Shown here: piece by piece, positions 12,934-24,632 of the stretch
Numbering within the stretch: the first letter of the stretch is position 1
Layout: every line of letters starts with the position of its first letter
NCBI RefSeq assembly: GCF_030272615.1
Contig: NC_081405.1
Coordinates: 649,429,420-649,493,419, forward strand
DNA from: Cryptomeria japonica
Lineage: Eukaryota > Streptophyta > Pinopsida > Cupressales > Cupressaceae
DNA: 64,000 bases
Reading direction: 5' to 3'
Translations under genes and position numbers: made by a program
Notes under the pieces: model-generated
Told to the model about the DNA's origin: nothing
Databases searched by the model: none
Seen by the model: only the letters and a program-made list of their open reading frames with translations

Positions 12934-13565
12934 TGTCCTCAAGGGGAGGCTGAAGCTCCCCCCTTCCCAATAATCGGAGAATTTTTGCTTTCCCCAAAGC
13001 AACCTTGCAAATTACGTTTCACAGCCCTTGATCTTGTCACAGGTGGACTAGTCATGAATTTTTTACTCCTCTTTCTTTTTACACTTACAAGAGTTAGGCA
13101 TGTTTTTTTAGGCCTAGCAAGAGAGACAAAATGCCTCCCTTGCCCACCAGCAGGAGAAAGGGACAAAGTCTTTTGAATTCCAGCATCAATTTCCATTTGA
13201 GTCTTAAGATTATTTGGAGGCCTACCTCTCCTAGGAGAAACCACCGATGATGAAAAAAATAGAGTTGTTTGGACAATTGGTAAACTCTTGCATGACTTTG
13301 GAGAAGCCAGAATAAATGGATTATCTTCAAAACCCAACTCTGTTGTAGCCAAAACCACAAAAGGATTAGCAGATGCAGAGATTGGAAGGGTCGAGTTTAT
13401 ACCCCCAAAATCATTCTCAATTGAAAAAACAACTCTATCAGTAATACCCTCATCCATTTGATGTGCATGATTGTTAAAAATATCATTTACTTGCTGAACC
13501 AGATTCTCATCTGGCATAATAACAGGGACAACCTCTGACGGATTACACAAAAATGAATTGCACAT
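12930..13565 (-). pseudogene. LINE-2 ORF1 (gag-like), 5'-truncated
   Basis: About 208 codons are open from the truncated end. They share HQMDE, STLPISASANPF and the basic tail with LINE-1 ORF1. A premature TGA occurs about 9 bases before the original stop, which is the TGA at 12930-12932 overlapping the ORF2 start ATG. The first residues have no convincing start and the homologous N-terminal third seen in LINE-1 is missing. The likely role is RNA binding in the retrotransposition particle, by family analogy. Confidence 0.75.
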
Positions 13566-13599
13566 TTTTAGGTATCTGGATTCTGTTCGAATTATTTTC

Positions 13600-14620
13600 T
13601 AAAATTTACATCTTAAAAATAACTGGTGTTGATGAACACTTCTACGAATTTGCTAAGCAGGGATGATCTTATATAAAAACCTTGGATTCCGACAACAATT
13701 TTGAAATAAAGAATGAAGATACAAGCAATTGTACAGTATGCTTCAGTCTATTGCTAAATCCAAATGCTGGTGTAATCTAATCCATCTCCAAGTGATGACA
13801 CAAGTAATTAAATAGAACTAATAAATGGATGATGTCTAAAAGCGGATTATAGTTCTCCCTTTTATATAATTACCTGGCATTCAGATCACAGATTTCACAG
13901 TCAAAGGCATCAAATAACAAGAACTAGGAAGTGAGTCAAAGTAGAAACATTAAAGTTTGAATTTAGAAGTCTCAAGGTCAAATTTATAGCATGAATATGC
14001 ATCATGTTCATTTTCAAGAATGTAGATTCAACCTAAATAAAATAAGCGATAAACTGCAGATTATCTCCAATGTAGATTCAACCTAAATAAAATTAGGGAT
14101 GAACTGTAGATACGTCCAATGAGATTCAAAATTTTGTCAGTTAGCCTTTCTGTCAAATGATTTTTTATTATAATTATTTATTTGAAGTGGTTCTTCAAAT
14201 CCTAACAAGTAACACATATATTAATACAAATAAAATCATATATAAACTAAATATATATCAGAATAATCCTACATCATCTTACTATTGTCCATAAAAAGGT
14301 TGAAAAAATTATATATAAACATAAATAAAACTTGATAAAATTAAGAGAGAGCTCACACACTAGTGCAAAGCCTCAGTTGAAGCTACATTTTAATCATACC
14401 AACAGGCATGGAAATTATTGTCTCATTTCACCAAAACCTAATATTATTACTCCAAGCAGACATACCAACAGCTACCTCAGAACTAACTCTGCCAAAGAAT
14501 TAACAGTGCTCCAGCTCTTCAATATAGTGCCTTTATAATACATTAAAGCACATCCCAAAACCAGTACCCGTTTAGCTAAATTCACAGAGTTCACTAACCA
14601 TTAAACACCCAAGAGAAAGC
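13600..14620. other. AT-rich spacer with a 50-bp duplication
   Basis: No gene is seen. A 50-bp unit starting TGTAGATTCAACCTAAATAA is tandemly duplicated at 14021-14120. From about 14390 the sequence becomes homologous to 59045 onward, the start of the block shared with the second DUF2431 locus. Confidence 0.7.
14021..14120. repeat. 50-bp tandem duplication
   Basis: Two copies start at 14021 and 14071 with a handful of mismatches. Non-coding. Confidence 0.85.
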
Positions 14621-14628
14621 AAACTTAC

Positions 14629-14676
14629 TTGAGCAGGTACCTCTCTTAATGGATCCCATTGATCGTTTAGTGTCAT
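14629..14676 (-). pseudogene. Orphan DUF2431-type first exon
   Basis: A 16-codon exon begins at ATG (14674-14676), reads MTLNDQWDPLREVPAQ and is followed by a canonical donor GTAAGT at 14623-14628. A copy that differs by one residue (A for E) lies at 59284-59331. It sits downstream of DUF2431 copy B, so it belongs to a following gene whose next exons would be to the left. LINE-2 and about 1 kb of spacer now separate it from exon 2 of copy A. Exon length and phase 0 match the short first exons of copies A and B. Assignment as exon 1 is inferred from position, donor and conservation. Confidence 0.55.
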
Positions 14677-15197
14677 GTGCCAATTCACTTTCTAAGAAAA
14701 AAATTCAGATTGCAAACACAAAAATGAACCAAAATATTGCATTATAAATTTACAAGTTCTAAAACCATCGAAGCACAAAATCTGAACCAAAATAGTACAC
14801 AATCAATTTAGAAATCCTTAGAAATCATAAAACCCTTAACTGATAAAAGCCTTGAAATTTCAACATTGTTTATTTTCAACATACTTTTCCTTTCCCAAAA
14901 GCCGTAAACAAATTTAATTGATTATTTGTTTCTTTTCTGAAAAGGACCTTAGAAATGGCAGGCTATAAATCAAAAAAATATTTAAGTATTTAATCAAAAT
15001 TTGAAGTGTACCCATAACATTATGTTTCAAATTACTGTCCAAGCAATTTGCTACTCCATAATCATATGAATGGTTATGGCCCTGGGACTTCTAGTGATCC
15101 ATTGTATGACAGAAGATAACAAAGCACAAGTCAGTCCATTCCTTTGCATGATAAAACAATTAAAAAGGGCATGGCATACACTGCAGGTGCATGCCAT

Positions 15198-16372
15198 TCA
15201 GAAAGCGTTCTTGGAGAACATATAAGTTTTACACTCTCCCAGATAGAAGGTTCTGTTGATTTGGTCTCCACTGCCCCTTACATTCATATAACCAAGATAA
15301 TCTGTTTTTCTGAAACGAACAGACTTCTTCAAATATAGCCCATACTTTTCTGCTTCTCCTTCTAAATTCCATTCTCTGTAGGGTGGGCCCACCTTGTTAG
15401 TAACATGGATTTCTCCATACATTCTCAACAGCTTGTAAGCACTTTTGAAAAACATACTTAGCAACCTATTGTTCTTCTTGATGGTTACTTCACTGCGTTC
15501 CCCACCCCCAAAAAAGCCTGCATGCGGGAAATTGAACACAATTCTGTCAAACTTGCAAGCTCTGAATCTTCCGTCGTAGTGCAGTCTGGTTGCTACTCCA
15601 CGTCTTCGTAAGTTCCGATTTGAACAATGAGATCTCTCATAATCCCTATAGACTTTCCCTGTTTTGACAACATTGAAAAGGAGAGTCAAAAAAATATATT
15701 GGGAACAAACAAAAAGGATTACGAAGAAGGAATAGGGCATATTTTTTACTTATTTATTCCAAGTTGTGATTGATACCTTTGCTATCAAGTGATGTGGCTA
15801 CGATGTTTGGTGCACGTCCAAATGTAGTTGCCAAAGCTGAAGAAAATGAGAAATCGCCTTCTCCACTAACAGAATGCTTTGTAAGTTAGAATAATGCATT
15901 CGCCTCCAGATCTGTACCGTAGGTTGCCTCTGCAATATGAATTTTCTTAACCAGAGTTGAAAGTTGTGGGATAACTATTCATAAAGTTTTGGATGGCATT
16001 CTGGGATCCGTTATCAAGATGACAAATAATTGTGAGAGTTTTCAATCAAGTGTTGAACGGTACCTTTAGAATCCAAATGATAGGAAACATTATGCAAGAG
16101 CTTTTTAATAAAATTTTGGATGGCACTCCAGAATTCGTCATTGGATGACGAAATCTTGTACAAAAGCTTTTAATCAAGTTTTGGATGACACCCAGTGACT
16201 TATTATCGGCATAAAGAAATGTTGCAAAATTTCAGCATAAGAAAATGTTGATCAATAATATTGATATTATCATTAAAATGCTCATTCCATGACCAAGAGA
16301 AAGCAAACTTACTGGGAACAGTACTGCCCTCTGTCTTTTCTCATAAGAGGTCACATTTCTACCATATGCCAT
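15198..16372 (-). pseudogene. BMT5-like (DUF2431) pseudogene B, three exons, 1-nt frameshift
   Basis: Exon 1 (16313-16372) starts at ATG, reads MAYGRNVTSYEKRQRAVLFP and ends at the donor GTAAGT. Exon 2 (15777-15929) follows an AG acceptor and encodes HYSNLQSILLV then GEGDFSFSSALATTFGRAPN. Compared with copies A and C one base is missing at about 15862-15866, which breaks the SAM-binding loop. The intron at 15659-15776 (118 bp) has GT-AG ends and phase 1. Exon 3 (15198-15658) is open to a TGA and retains KFDRIVFNFPHAGFFGGGER, GEIHVTNKVGPP and MNVRGSG. It is about 21 bp shorter than copy C before KFDRI. The domain is otherwise full length, so B is a recently broken gene. Assignment of exon 1 is by phase and position only. 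Confidence 0.85.
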
Positions 16373-18750
16373 CGTTGAACAATATAATGAAATTTGGCAC
16401 CCGGGAAAAATACAAGGAGATTTCACCGTAGCCCAGCAGCTGCAAGCTTCTCCTACAAACAAAATGGAATGGAATACCGGAAAAGAACGAAATGAGTTGG
16501 GGTAAATATATGTGTAATTTTTTTTTCCTTTTGAGTGGCCGTTTGATGTTAGTCATTAGGAGCGTCGGCGCAACCATTTAAAGATTCTCTAAATAATTCT
16601 TCTACTGGGTACGTATATTTTCATAGGCATGATAAAATGGGCCAGCCTTAAAACCACACACTAACTAAAATATAAGTTTAGAGATTGTGAGTCGATGCTT
16701 AGTGTGTGATTTAAGTCATTCAGATAAGATGTTATTCCATCTTTACTATCTTTTGACTACAAAATATGTAAGTTGTCTTTTCTCAGTCTTCTTAGATATA
16801 CTCAATCTACCCTTTGTGATGAACTCTTTTTTCAATTGTGTGATTAATAGGCTTGCTTTTCTTTCAATATTTGTTCTTAAGTTTTTTCACTATGAAAAAT
16901 CTTCCATCAAAATGTGATTTTTTAAAGAAGAGATTTTGTCCACAAATCATTTTGGCTATCAAGCACTAGCTTTAGACTCAAACCTCATCTTTTAAGAGCC
17001 AAGGAGTAAAGAGTAACCATTTTGTCAAATTGGGTGGAAGCATGATCTTAGCCATAATCCTTATGATATTAGAACCTTCTTCTCACAAAGACTTCATTTG
17101 TAGTGGACTCACTAAGAATCCTTATGAAACAAGTTTTTGCTTGTCAATTAATTAATAAATAATATTCATTTATACAATCTTGTACTACAACATTCAAGCT
17201 AATTTATGAATACTAATAATGTTTTAATGAAAATAAGTGGAGGTCTAAATTATAGGTTGACTCTCTTTATGTTTTTTATTAGGGGAAAACAACTTTTGAA
17301 GGCCCTTGAAACCCTTTACAACATTAGATCAAAAGATAGCCATTAGAGAGCACTGAAAACAGGTTGACTCTCTTTATGTTTTTTATTAGGGGAAAACAGG
17401 TTTTGAAGGCTCCTGAAACCCTTTACAACATTGGATCAAAAGATAGCCATTAGAGAGCACTGAAAACAGGTTGACTCTCTTTATGTTAATATTTATATTT
17501 GATTTGAAAAAAATATATCATAGTTTAAGTATATATTTTACTATGATCTTATATAATTTATTCAATTTTCTCTCTTTAATGTTAAAAAAGTTGTTTGAAC
17601 TAATTAGATGGATTTCACGGATCCACTACCCTACAAAAACATTAGAATGCATTCTAACATTTTATTATAAAATACATCATTATATATTTTTTTTAATAGG
17701 TAAGTGCATAAAGGTAGCTCCCTTTCATTCAACACTAGAAATATTACATCATTATATTTAAATATTACATGATAATACTAATAATACTAATGATATTAAT
17801 AATCTTATATTTTAATTAAAATATTTTTTTTAAGAGCTATCCATTTGGCCAAATTCGCCCAGCCTCGTGGGCTCATTTGGAGCCATTCAACTTCACCAGT
17901 AGACCAAGGGCCCATTGACATAAAATATATTTAATTCATTTAGAATACAAATTATTCCAAGTTAGAATTAGAACTAGAATTATATAGATTATATTAAATT
18001 TATATTTATATAATTTTAAGGTTCTTCTAACTTATTAATTATAACTCCAGTATTAATTATTATTTTTTCTAATTTATAATTATTTCAAATTTTAAGTAAA
18101 TAATTATTGTGTAAGAATAGTATAATATAAATAATTAATTTTAATTTTAAATTTATATAATAATTAAAATATAATTCTATTTCTAAAAACATTGTAATTA
18201 TTATTCAAGTTTATAAATTTATCTTATTGATTATTATTTTTAAAGTTAAAAAATAATAATATAATTATAAATATTTCAATCAATTATAACCCAAATTTTG
18301 CATAATAATAAAATTATATTTCTAATCCTAACTATTATTAATTATTAGAATTATAATACATTTTAATTAGATTAAGGTTATACTTAAGATTAGGTAATAA
18401 TTATCAAAAAATTTATTTAATAATAATAGCCACTATGTGATACTTACCTTTTCTTTACCAGTAAGGCATCGATCCTTGCTATCAACTATTTATATACTAA
18501 AGGGCCATCAAAATATATATGCCCCATATCCTTCCTAGCTATACTAGGTGATGCAAGGGCCACCCTACAACCCGATTAAACAATATGATTACAAAATTTC
18601 AAAAAATATCTAGGTTGAGCCCAAAAAAATTTAAATCTTGATGCCCATTCATTAGTTTGCCCAATAGAAAACTAGAACAAACCATTAAAAAGTGAAAGCC
18701 TTGATGTCTCCAAAGAGGAGATTAATCTAATACCAACTACTTTCCTTTGT
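15940..18750. other. AT-rich intergenic DNA with small repeats
   Basis: Apart from exon 1 of copy B (16313-16372) there is no supported gene. Irregularly spaced variants of AAGTTTTGGATGGCA occur at about 15985, 16112 and 16175. A 107-bp tandem repeat lies at 17255-17488. From about 17750 to 18420 the sequence is very AT-rich (ATTATTA/TAATAAT type) and has no structure I can name. Confidence 0.6.
17255..17488. repeat. 107-bp tandem repeat, about 2.2 copies
   Basis: GGTTGACTCTCTTTATG starts at 17255, 17362 and 17469, exactly 107 bp apart. The third copy breaks off after about 20 bases. Copies 1 and 2 differ at only a few positions, so the duplication is fairly recent compared with the surroundings. 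Confidence 0.92.
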
Positions 18751-19095
18751 TCATAGATAGGAAAACCGACTGACCCCTAAGAGCGCTAACTCAATCCATG
18801 TCCAAACCCCTGGGCCATGGCTTGTCCTACCTATCTCCACTTTTGTCGCATCCAACACCTCATCGTTGATATCTACCCAAGAGTCATCTTCCTTATCCTC
18901 GCTCTTGAGCCCCTCAACTCGCATATAGTTTTTGATCCGCTCTCCTCCTTAATTCAACATTAATCCCAACACCTTCCTCAATGAGACCACTTTCCTCCTA
19001 ATAATGAGTTCTCTTTTCTCAAATTCCTTTGCATCCCACACCATGAGCACTGGCCCTTTTAATGCTAGATATTCTTCATTCAACCATTGTAGAGA
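18751..19095 (-). pseudogene. Unknown coding-like fragment
   Basis: On the minus strand about 114 codons read with a single internal stop and protein-like composition. Segments include KGPVLMVWDAKEFEKRELI, SLRKVLGLML, then after the stop KSEDKEDDSWVDINDEVLDA and SHGPGVWTWIELALLG, ending in TGA at 18751-18753. I do not recognise the family. It is too short and too isolated for a gene model. It could be a leftover of a retroelement ORF or a terminal exon. The evidence is only the long readable frame in an otherwise stop-rich, AT-rich area. Confidence 0.4.
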
Positions 19096-21410
19096 AAAAT
19101 TACATCATTCATATGCAAGAATGTGTGTGTGATTAAGGTTTTTTCATGTTCATTCCATTTCATACAACATATGTGATTACATTCAAGAAGCGAAGCATCA
19201 TCATCAATAATTGCTAGATCAGAGGTATATCTTTCCATTATTTATTTTAGTATTTGCATTTATTCATTCAAGTTTAATTTCTAAACCAGAGTTTAACTTA
19301 GGAAAAGCCCTATTCCCAACCATTTTACCTTCTCCAATGTGTGCAAGAATAGGTACAAAGATGCAACTTTCAGGATTGACCTAATCATAGAGACGAACAG
19401 ATTCCCCTTTGGGTGAAAAGTGTGGAGGCTTAGAGTGACTAGCACTCTGGTCCCGACAATTTAGGTTTACCTTTCGGGAAAAAGTCCAAACATTCACATA
19501 TTGATCAAATCCATGTTGGTAGCTCCGTTTGATGACTATAACTCATTGTTTATGCATAATCTCTTCAATTTCAAGACATTTACCCTAATTTCAACATTTT
19601 CACATTTCAATTTAAAAAGACAGAATCAAACTCCAACATGTGAATCTAATCAAAATTCCCAGTTCTATCTTTGTTGGATTGAGGCTAGACCTATTGGATT
19701 CACCCTTCTTTAATGTAATTGGTCCCTACCAAAAAAATAGATGTTTTACCACATCATTCGGTGAAATCCTAATTTTTTACCACTTATAGTTAGTTGCTCT
19801 TAGATTTGTATAGTGCACAAGAGCTCCGTAGAGAACTGATTATGGTTGTGTATATGCTTGAGTGATTGATTGCTTATTAGGATATTTGAGTGTTACTTCA
19901 TTTATTAGAGATGGATAAAGAGAACTTACATCCTATTTTTAGAGAGTACCCTAGAAATGAAGGGCTATGATTAAGAGGTGGAAGGATAAATGGTCGGCTT
20001 AGATTAGAGGGTAGGTATAAAAAATGGTATAATATTAGAGAGGTGGTTAAAGGTAAGTTAAGAGATGAACGAAAATTGTCATAGAGGGAAAAATCTAATG
20101 AATAAATTAAAAAAAAAAAGATTTATTTAAATAATAGAAGAAGTGGGGCCAATTAAATTAAAAAAAATATATTTTATTTAGGGAAAGGATAATTTAAATT
20201 AAAAAATATTTATTTAAATAGATAAAATATAGAAGAGGCTTGATGAATTAATCAAATAAATAAAAATCCGTTTAATCAATAAAAGGCTTGGGATAAAATA
20301 ATTAAATAAATAAAATATTTATTTAAATAGGCTAGGACAATTTTAGGTGTCTATATTTTGTTCCTCTTTGAGACAATGTAACTTGTCATGTTGTTTCAAA
20401 GAAAAATAAAGCATTGCTACCATAAGTTTCCCTTGGTAAGGATGACAACATACCCCCTAAAGAGATTGTGTGAAAAAAATTCAACAAAATTGGACAATAT
20501 TTCAAAAATAAAAAGGCTAGAAAAAGGCCAAGCAGGATGAAAAACAAAGTGAAAAGGCTAAAGATAGATGAGAATGGGGTCACGAGGGATCACAATGATG
20601 ATGAAGTGTCACCACAAGAAACTAGGGTTAGCATCCCTATAAATAGGAGCTAGGAAGAGACATCACCTCGCTTACATCCATCAATTTCATTGTTCATAGT
20701 TCAAAGCAAATGCGTACTAAAGAGCATGATAGCAGAGCTATAGTGGATACATTCCACCTTGATTCAAGCACGCCCGACAAAACAAACAACCTGAGGAGTA
20801 TGGAGAGCCGATATGTACCCTATCATACTTTTAATTTTGTGCATTTAATGTATAATAAATAACACTAGAATGCATTTTGCCAAAAAATGCAACAATTAGG
20901 AAAATTTTGAAATCATGCATAGGTTCTGTATTAGCACGTCTAGGTTGCATCTTAGTGTGTACAGGTTATTATCATATCTATGGTTAGGAAAACTGCATCT
21001 AGGGCCTGCAAAATTGTGTTTACAGTAAAAAATGTGTTTAGGGTCAATGCTAGCACCTATGTGATGAACAATAGCATGTATATGGTCAAAGTGCACATAT
21101 GGCACTGATGATTGCATTTGTGGTTTCTAGGTGAGTTTGTGATCCAAGAATCTAGATCTAGGGTCTACAACAATATGTTTTGCACTATAAAACTGCGTTT
21201 AGGAATTATTAGTGCATCTGTGATATCCATAAGTGTGATTATGGTCCCAATTAAAATAGGTTGTCACTGTGATAAACATGAACGACCAATTAGATAACCC
21301 CTTAGATTGATAAAATCCAGTGAGTGCCCTATTTGGATAGGTTGTCAAGTGATTGATGAAGCTAATAAAGTTAATGAAGTTGTGAGATAGATCTGACAAA
21401 GCTCACACAA
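19096..21410. other. AT-rich region, possible flank of PMD pseudogene 1
   Basis: No coding sequence is supported. Between 20900 and 21270 diverged copies of a phrase like GTGTTTAGGGTC, with TAGCAC or GTGCAT nearby, recur without a fixed period. A TATA-like box lies at 20638. 20100-20340 is nearly pure A/T. This stretch may hold the 5' region of the PMD element, but I could not find terminal repeats. Confidence 0.5.
20638..20645 (+). promoter_or_regulatory. Possible TATA box (TATAAATA)
   Basis: TATAAATA followed by GGAGC sits in the least AT-rich part of this flank, about 780 bp before the first PMD-like codons. Chance occurrence is quite possible in AT-rich DNA; no start site can be shown. 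Confidence 0.3.
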
Positions 21411-21419
21411 GACTGACAA

Positions 21420-22855
21420 TATTTTGATGCTAACGTAGGTATACTTATGAGTGCAGGTTGGCTTAGCCCCTCTAGATTCATGAGAGAGGTTTCTGAGGAT
21501 GCAAAGACTAAGGTCGCAGTTAGATGAGAGTGACCATATGATGCTAGGGCTACTAGTTCTGTGGCATGCTACCTTTATGCCTAAGATTTAGATGAATATT
21601 GGTTTTCTGCGTGTGCTGTCCACTTTTCACTTACCTACTAGGGTGATGCCTATGACACTGGAGGATGTCTACTAGACATTCTAAGCATCCCTATCCACAT
21701 GCAGATGGTGGTCTACCACCAGGAAAGAGGATACATTGAGGTTTTGCACCATGTATTTGACTGCTAGGATTTGGAGGTCCACAATAATCAAATTGCTTGG
21801 GATGAGACGTATAAGGTGGGTTTGGTGAGGTCAAAAGCAGTTATATCTATCTAGACTGCATAACTTACAAGATGTTTGTTGGTTGGGGCAAGGCTATGGA
21901 CATGATACTCTAAAAAAGGACCCAGTTTGCATGGGGTCCATGCATACTATCTCACTTGTATCATGATCTACACTAGTTTGTGTACTTGGGTGGCTATGGG
22001 ATATCTGTAGGAGTGACACTTCTCCAAATATGGGCTTACGAGCATATTACTGTGACTGGGCTAATTTAATATAGAGGATGTGGGGCTAGAGTACCTTATG
22101 TACATATGTATAGCATGATTGTCTGCTAGCTTTGACTTGAGAAAATGTACTACTAGAGGTGAGTGATGGATGATATTGATACTATTAATTGGCAACCTTA
22201 TCTATATTGCAAGCCTTGAGAGGAGGAGGATATAGAGATCCCATACTATTATCACATCAAGTGTCTCATTGGATGGATGACATATATCATTGATATACAT
22301 CTACCAAACAGGGTGTCCCAATAGTTTAGCTCGATATAGGGTTAACCGATTGGATTTGTAGAGTTCACACGGACCAGACAAAAGATTTCTCAATGGGGAC
22401 CATGTTTTTTCTATGGGGTTGATATAGCTAAGTTCCAGGCATTGACTCCTATGGTATGGGATTTGAGTTATATGTTCAGATCTTGGGATTATACTAGATT
22501 ATGAGGCCTATTTTTTAGTGCACCCTTTTCCATAGTTGATAGGTGCTAGCGAGCACATCCTGAGGCTCAATGATGATATTAATGGTGAGAGACCTGCCCA
22601 CTGATGGAGGAGAGGGAGAGGTATTTTTCTTAGAGGGTGATGATGAGGGAGATGAGGGGAGGGGAGGATGACTACCTAGGCCACCATAGTGGAGAGGAGG
22701 TAGGAGGTAGGTGCAACAGATGCAACCACATTGACATTGTGGATAGGTTCATGGAAAAGATGCCCCATGCTAGGATGAGGGAGAGAAGGGACAGGAAGTT
22801 GGAAATAAATTGGATTGAGAGGACATATATGAGCAGAGCAAAGGAGTAGATGGAT
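21420..22855 (+). pseudogene. Plant mobile domain (PMD) pseudogene 1
   Basis: PMD (Pfam PF10536, 'aminotransferase-like, plant mobile domain') is found in MAIN/MAIL-type plant proteins and in many transposon-associated genes. At 21629-21680 one frame reads TFHLPTRVMPMTLEDVY, the hallmark N-terminal motif. At about 22000-22060 another frame reads VYLGGYGIS, then VTLLQIWAYEHITVTG, the helical LQ-W-EH motif. Around 22380-22520 fragments such as WGPCFFYGVDIAKFQALTPM suggest the C-terminal half. From 22640 a charged, Arg/Glu-rich tail follows. Frames change at least three times and stops are frequent, so it is long dead. No transposase motif accompanies it. Confidence 0.65.
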
Positions 22856-23282
22856 AGGACGATTTTGGGGTCATGAGAGCCCGACTATCTATTTTGGAGG
22901 ACTAGATACAAGTTAAGGTGGGGAAGATTGAATCACTCCAGGAGAAAGTCCATATAGTGACACCTAAGAGGGATGGTGTAATAGAGAGGTATTGGAGAGA
23001 AATGGCTACTATTGAGAGTTCTTGAAAGTGATAGGTCGAGGTAATGTTGCCTCTAGAATGGATTATGTATATAGAGAAACATAGGAGATAATGTACTGGT
23101 GGAACCTTTATGAGTCTGTTCTGCTACCTAGATAAAGAACATGCAATTTTGAAGTGATGTCCAAGGCTAGGAGCTGAGGATGACAATAGAGGTCAAACAG
23201 TGCAGGGGTGATGGGGCCACCTAGAGTAGGGACAACTATAGTTTTAGTTGGGGCAGGTTCTTTAAGAGCCCATAGGTCACAC
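22856..23282. other. Short spacer before the microsatellite
   Basis: Low-complexity, purine-rich on the left; no gene or repeat recognised. Confidence 0.5.
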
Positions 23283-23355
23283 ATAAATACACACACACAA
23301 ATATGTATATGTATATGTTATATACATACACACACACACACACACATATACATAT

Positions 23356-23386
<31 letters not shown>

Positions 23387-23510
23387 CATATACATATATG
23401 TATGTATACATATATAAATATATATATGTATACGTACATATATACATATATATATATATGCATACATACATACATATATACATATATATATACATATACA
23501 TACATATACA
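23283..23510. repeat. Compound (CA)n/(TA)n microsatellite, left part
   Basis: Alternating CA and TA runs with interspersed CATA steps cover about 225 bases. All six frames are open over much of it, giving spurious YIYIY-type frames that are not genes. The copia element begins directly after it and the (CA)n run resumes at 30229. Confidence 0.97.
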
Positions 23511-24575
23511 TGTTGGTATTTTGGTATGGTTTTGTCAATGATGTCAACACCTGCTAAATACACCCACTTTGGAGATCCAGCAACATTCACCGGCAAACAG
23601 TAAACTGTGCAACAGTTACTAGTATATGGTTAAGCGGCAGGATATAATGTTCACCGGTACCTGCAATGACATGGAAGACACTTGGTAATGTCAAAAACAT
23701 CATGTGGACACTTTACTTTGAAGTAATAATCATTGGTATATTCTTCTTTGCATATTTGCTTTTACCGGCAAATAGGTCCAGGTTATCTAGGGTTACACCG
23801 ACAGGTTTATCTTTTCCAGATCAGCATGGCACATTATGGAGATGATTTATTATTGTTGTAAATGCATTAAGCTGAAATGTTCAATCGGTTATTGCATTGA
23901 ATATTTTATTATTTGTAAAATGTTTTTATTGTAATATCTTGTAGAGCCAACCTACTAAAATTGGTCTTAGGGTATGGTATAAATGTAAGATCTTATTTGT
24001 AAGATCAAGTGTGGAATGTGAAAAAGAATTGTGTGAAGGTATATGCGAGATCAAGTAGAGGTATACACGAAGACATCATTTGAAGGTGAAGTTAGGTTTT
24101 TGAAGAAGCATATCAGCACTACACCGGTACTGAATCCAACATATGAAGATGCTATTTTGTGCAGTACATTTTCATTGGATTTAACCATCCAACTATAGTC
24201 AGTGTGACTCCCATTTGTGATTGAGCAGTGAGCTCTAGACTATTGGCCTTTCTACCTGTGCAGACCCCTCTTGTACACTTACTATCTGTAGTAGTATCAT
24301 CTAATTGTGGGTAAGGTTTCCCACCGTGGTTTTTCCCCTTATAGGGTTTCTACGTACAAATATTGGTGTCATGTGTTGTGGATGACTTTGTGCTTATGTT
24401 TCATGCATTAATTCTTACCCATACAACAATTTTCTGTTAACATTGTTTACCGACATACTTAACTGTCTTACCGGTATTAAGCATTAAGTTAGTTAATAAG
24501 ATTTTGGTTTGAATTTACTAGACAACTGATTCACCCCCCCCCCCCCCCCCCTCTCAGTTGTCTCTGGGACCTACA
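23511..24575 (+). repeat. Copia 5' LTR
   Basis: TG...CA termini, 1065 bp. It contains several ACCGG/CCGGT boxes and an 18-base C-run at 24534-24551 shortly before its end; the 3' LTR has a shorter C-run. The C-run probably varies by polymerase slippage. No strong TATA box is obvious. Confidence 0.96.
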
Positions 24576-24577
24576 AT

Positions 24578-24590
24578 TGGTATCAGAGCC
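24578..24590 (+). other. Primer-binding site (initiator tRNA-Met type)
   Basis: TGGTATCAGAGCC begins two bases after the 5' LTR. It is the usual plant LTR-element complement to the 3' end of initiator tRNA-Met. Confidence 0.93.
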
Positions 24591-24632
24591 TAGTCCTCTT
24601 TTTGCAGAAGTTTAACAACTTGAGGAGATCTA

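Larger units (their letters stand above)
8143..13580 (-). mobile_element. LINE-2: non-LTR retrotransposon, nearly complete, decayed
   Basis: The tail is the T-run at about 8143-8157. The following ATAAAAGT and CTACTAAAC segments match the reversed 3' end of LINE-1, which fixes the end. ORF2 and ORF1 lie upstream in the expected order. The 5' end is probably truncated inside ORF1 at about 13530-13600 and I could not find a matching target-site duplication. It sits between DUF2431 copy A and the orphan first exon at 14629, so it split that cluster. It is less damaged than LINE-1: the last 388 codons of ORF2 are open. Confidence 0.9.

Noticed and set aside
23236-23596. Several overlapping open frames rich in Tyr/Ile on both strands
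   Set aside because: They are translations of the CA/TA microsatellite and of the copia LTR edge; six-frame openness is expected for such repeats.
24534-24551. C-run as a possible regulatory element
   Set aside because: Its length differs between the two LTRs, which fits slippage (or sequencing error) rather than function.
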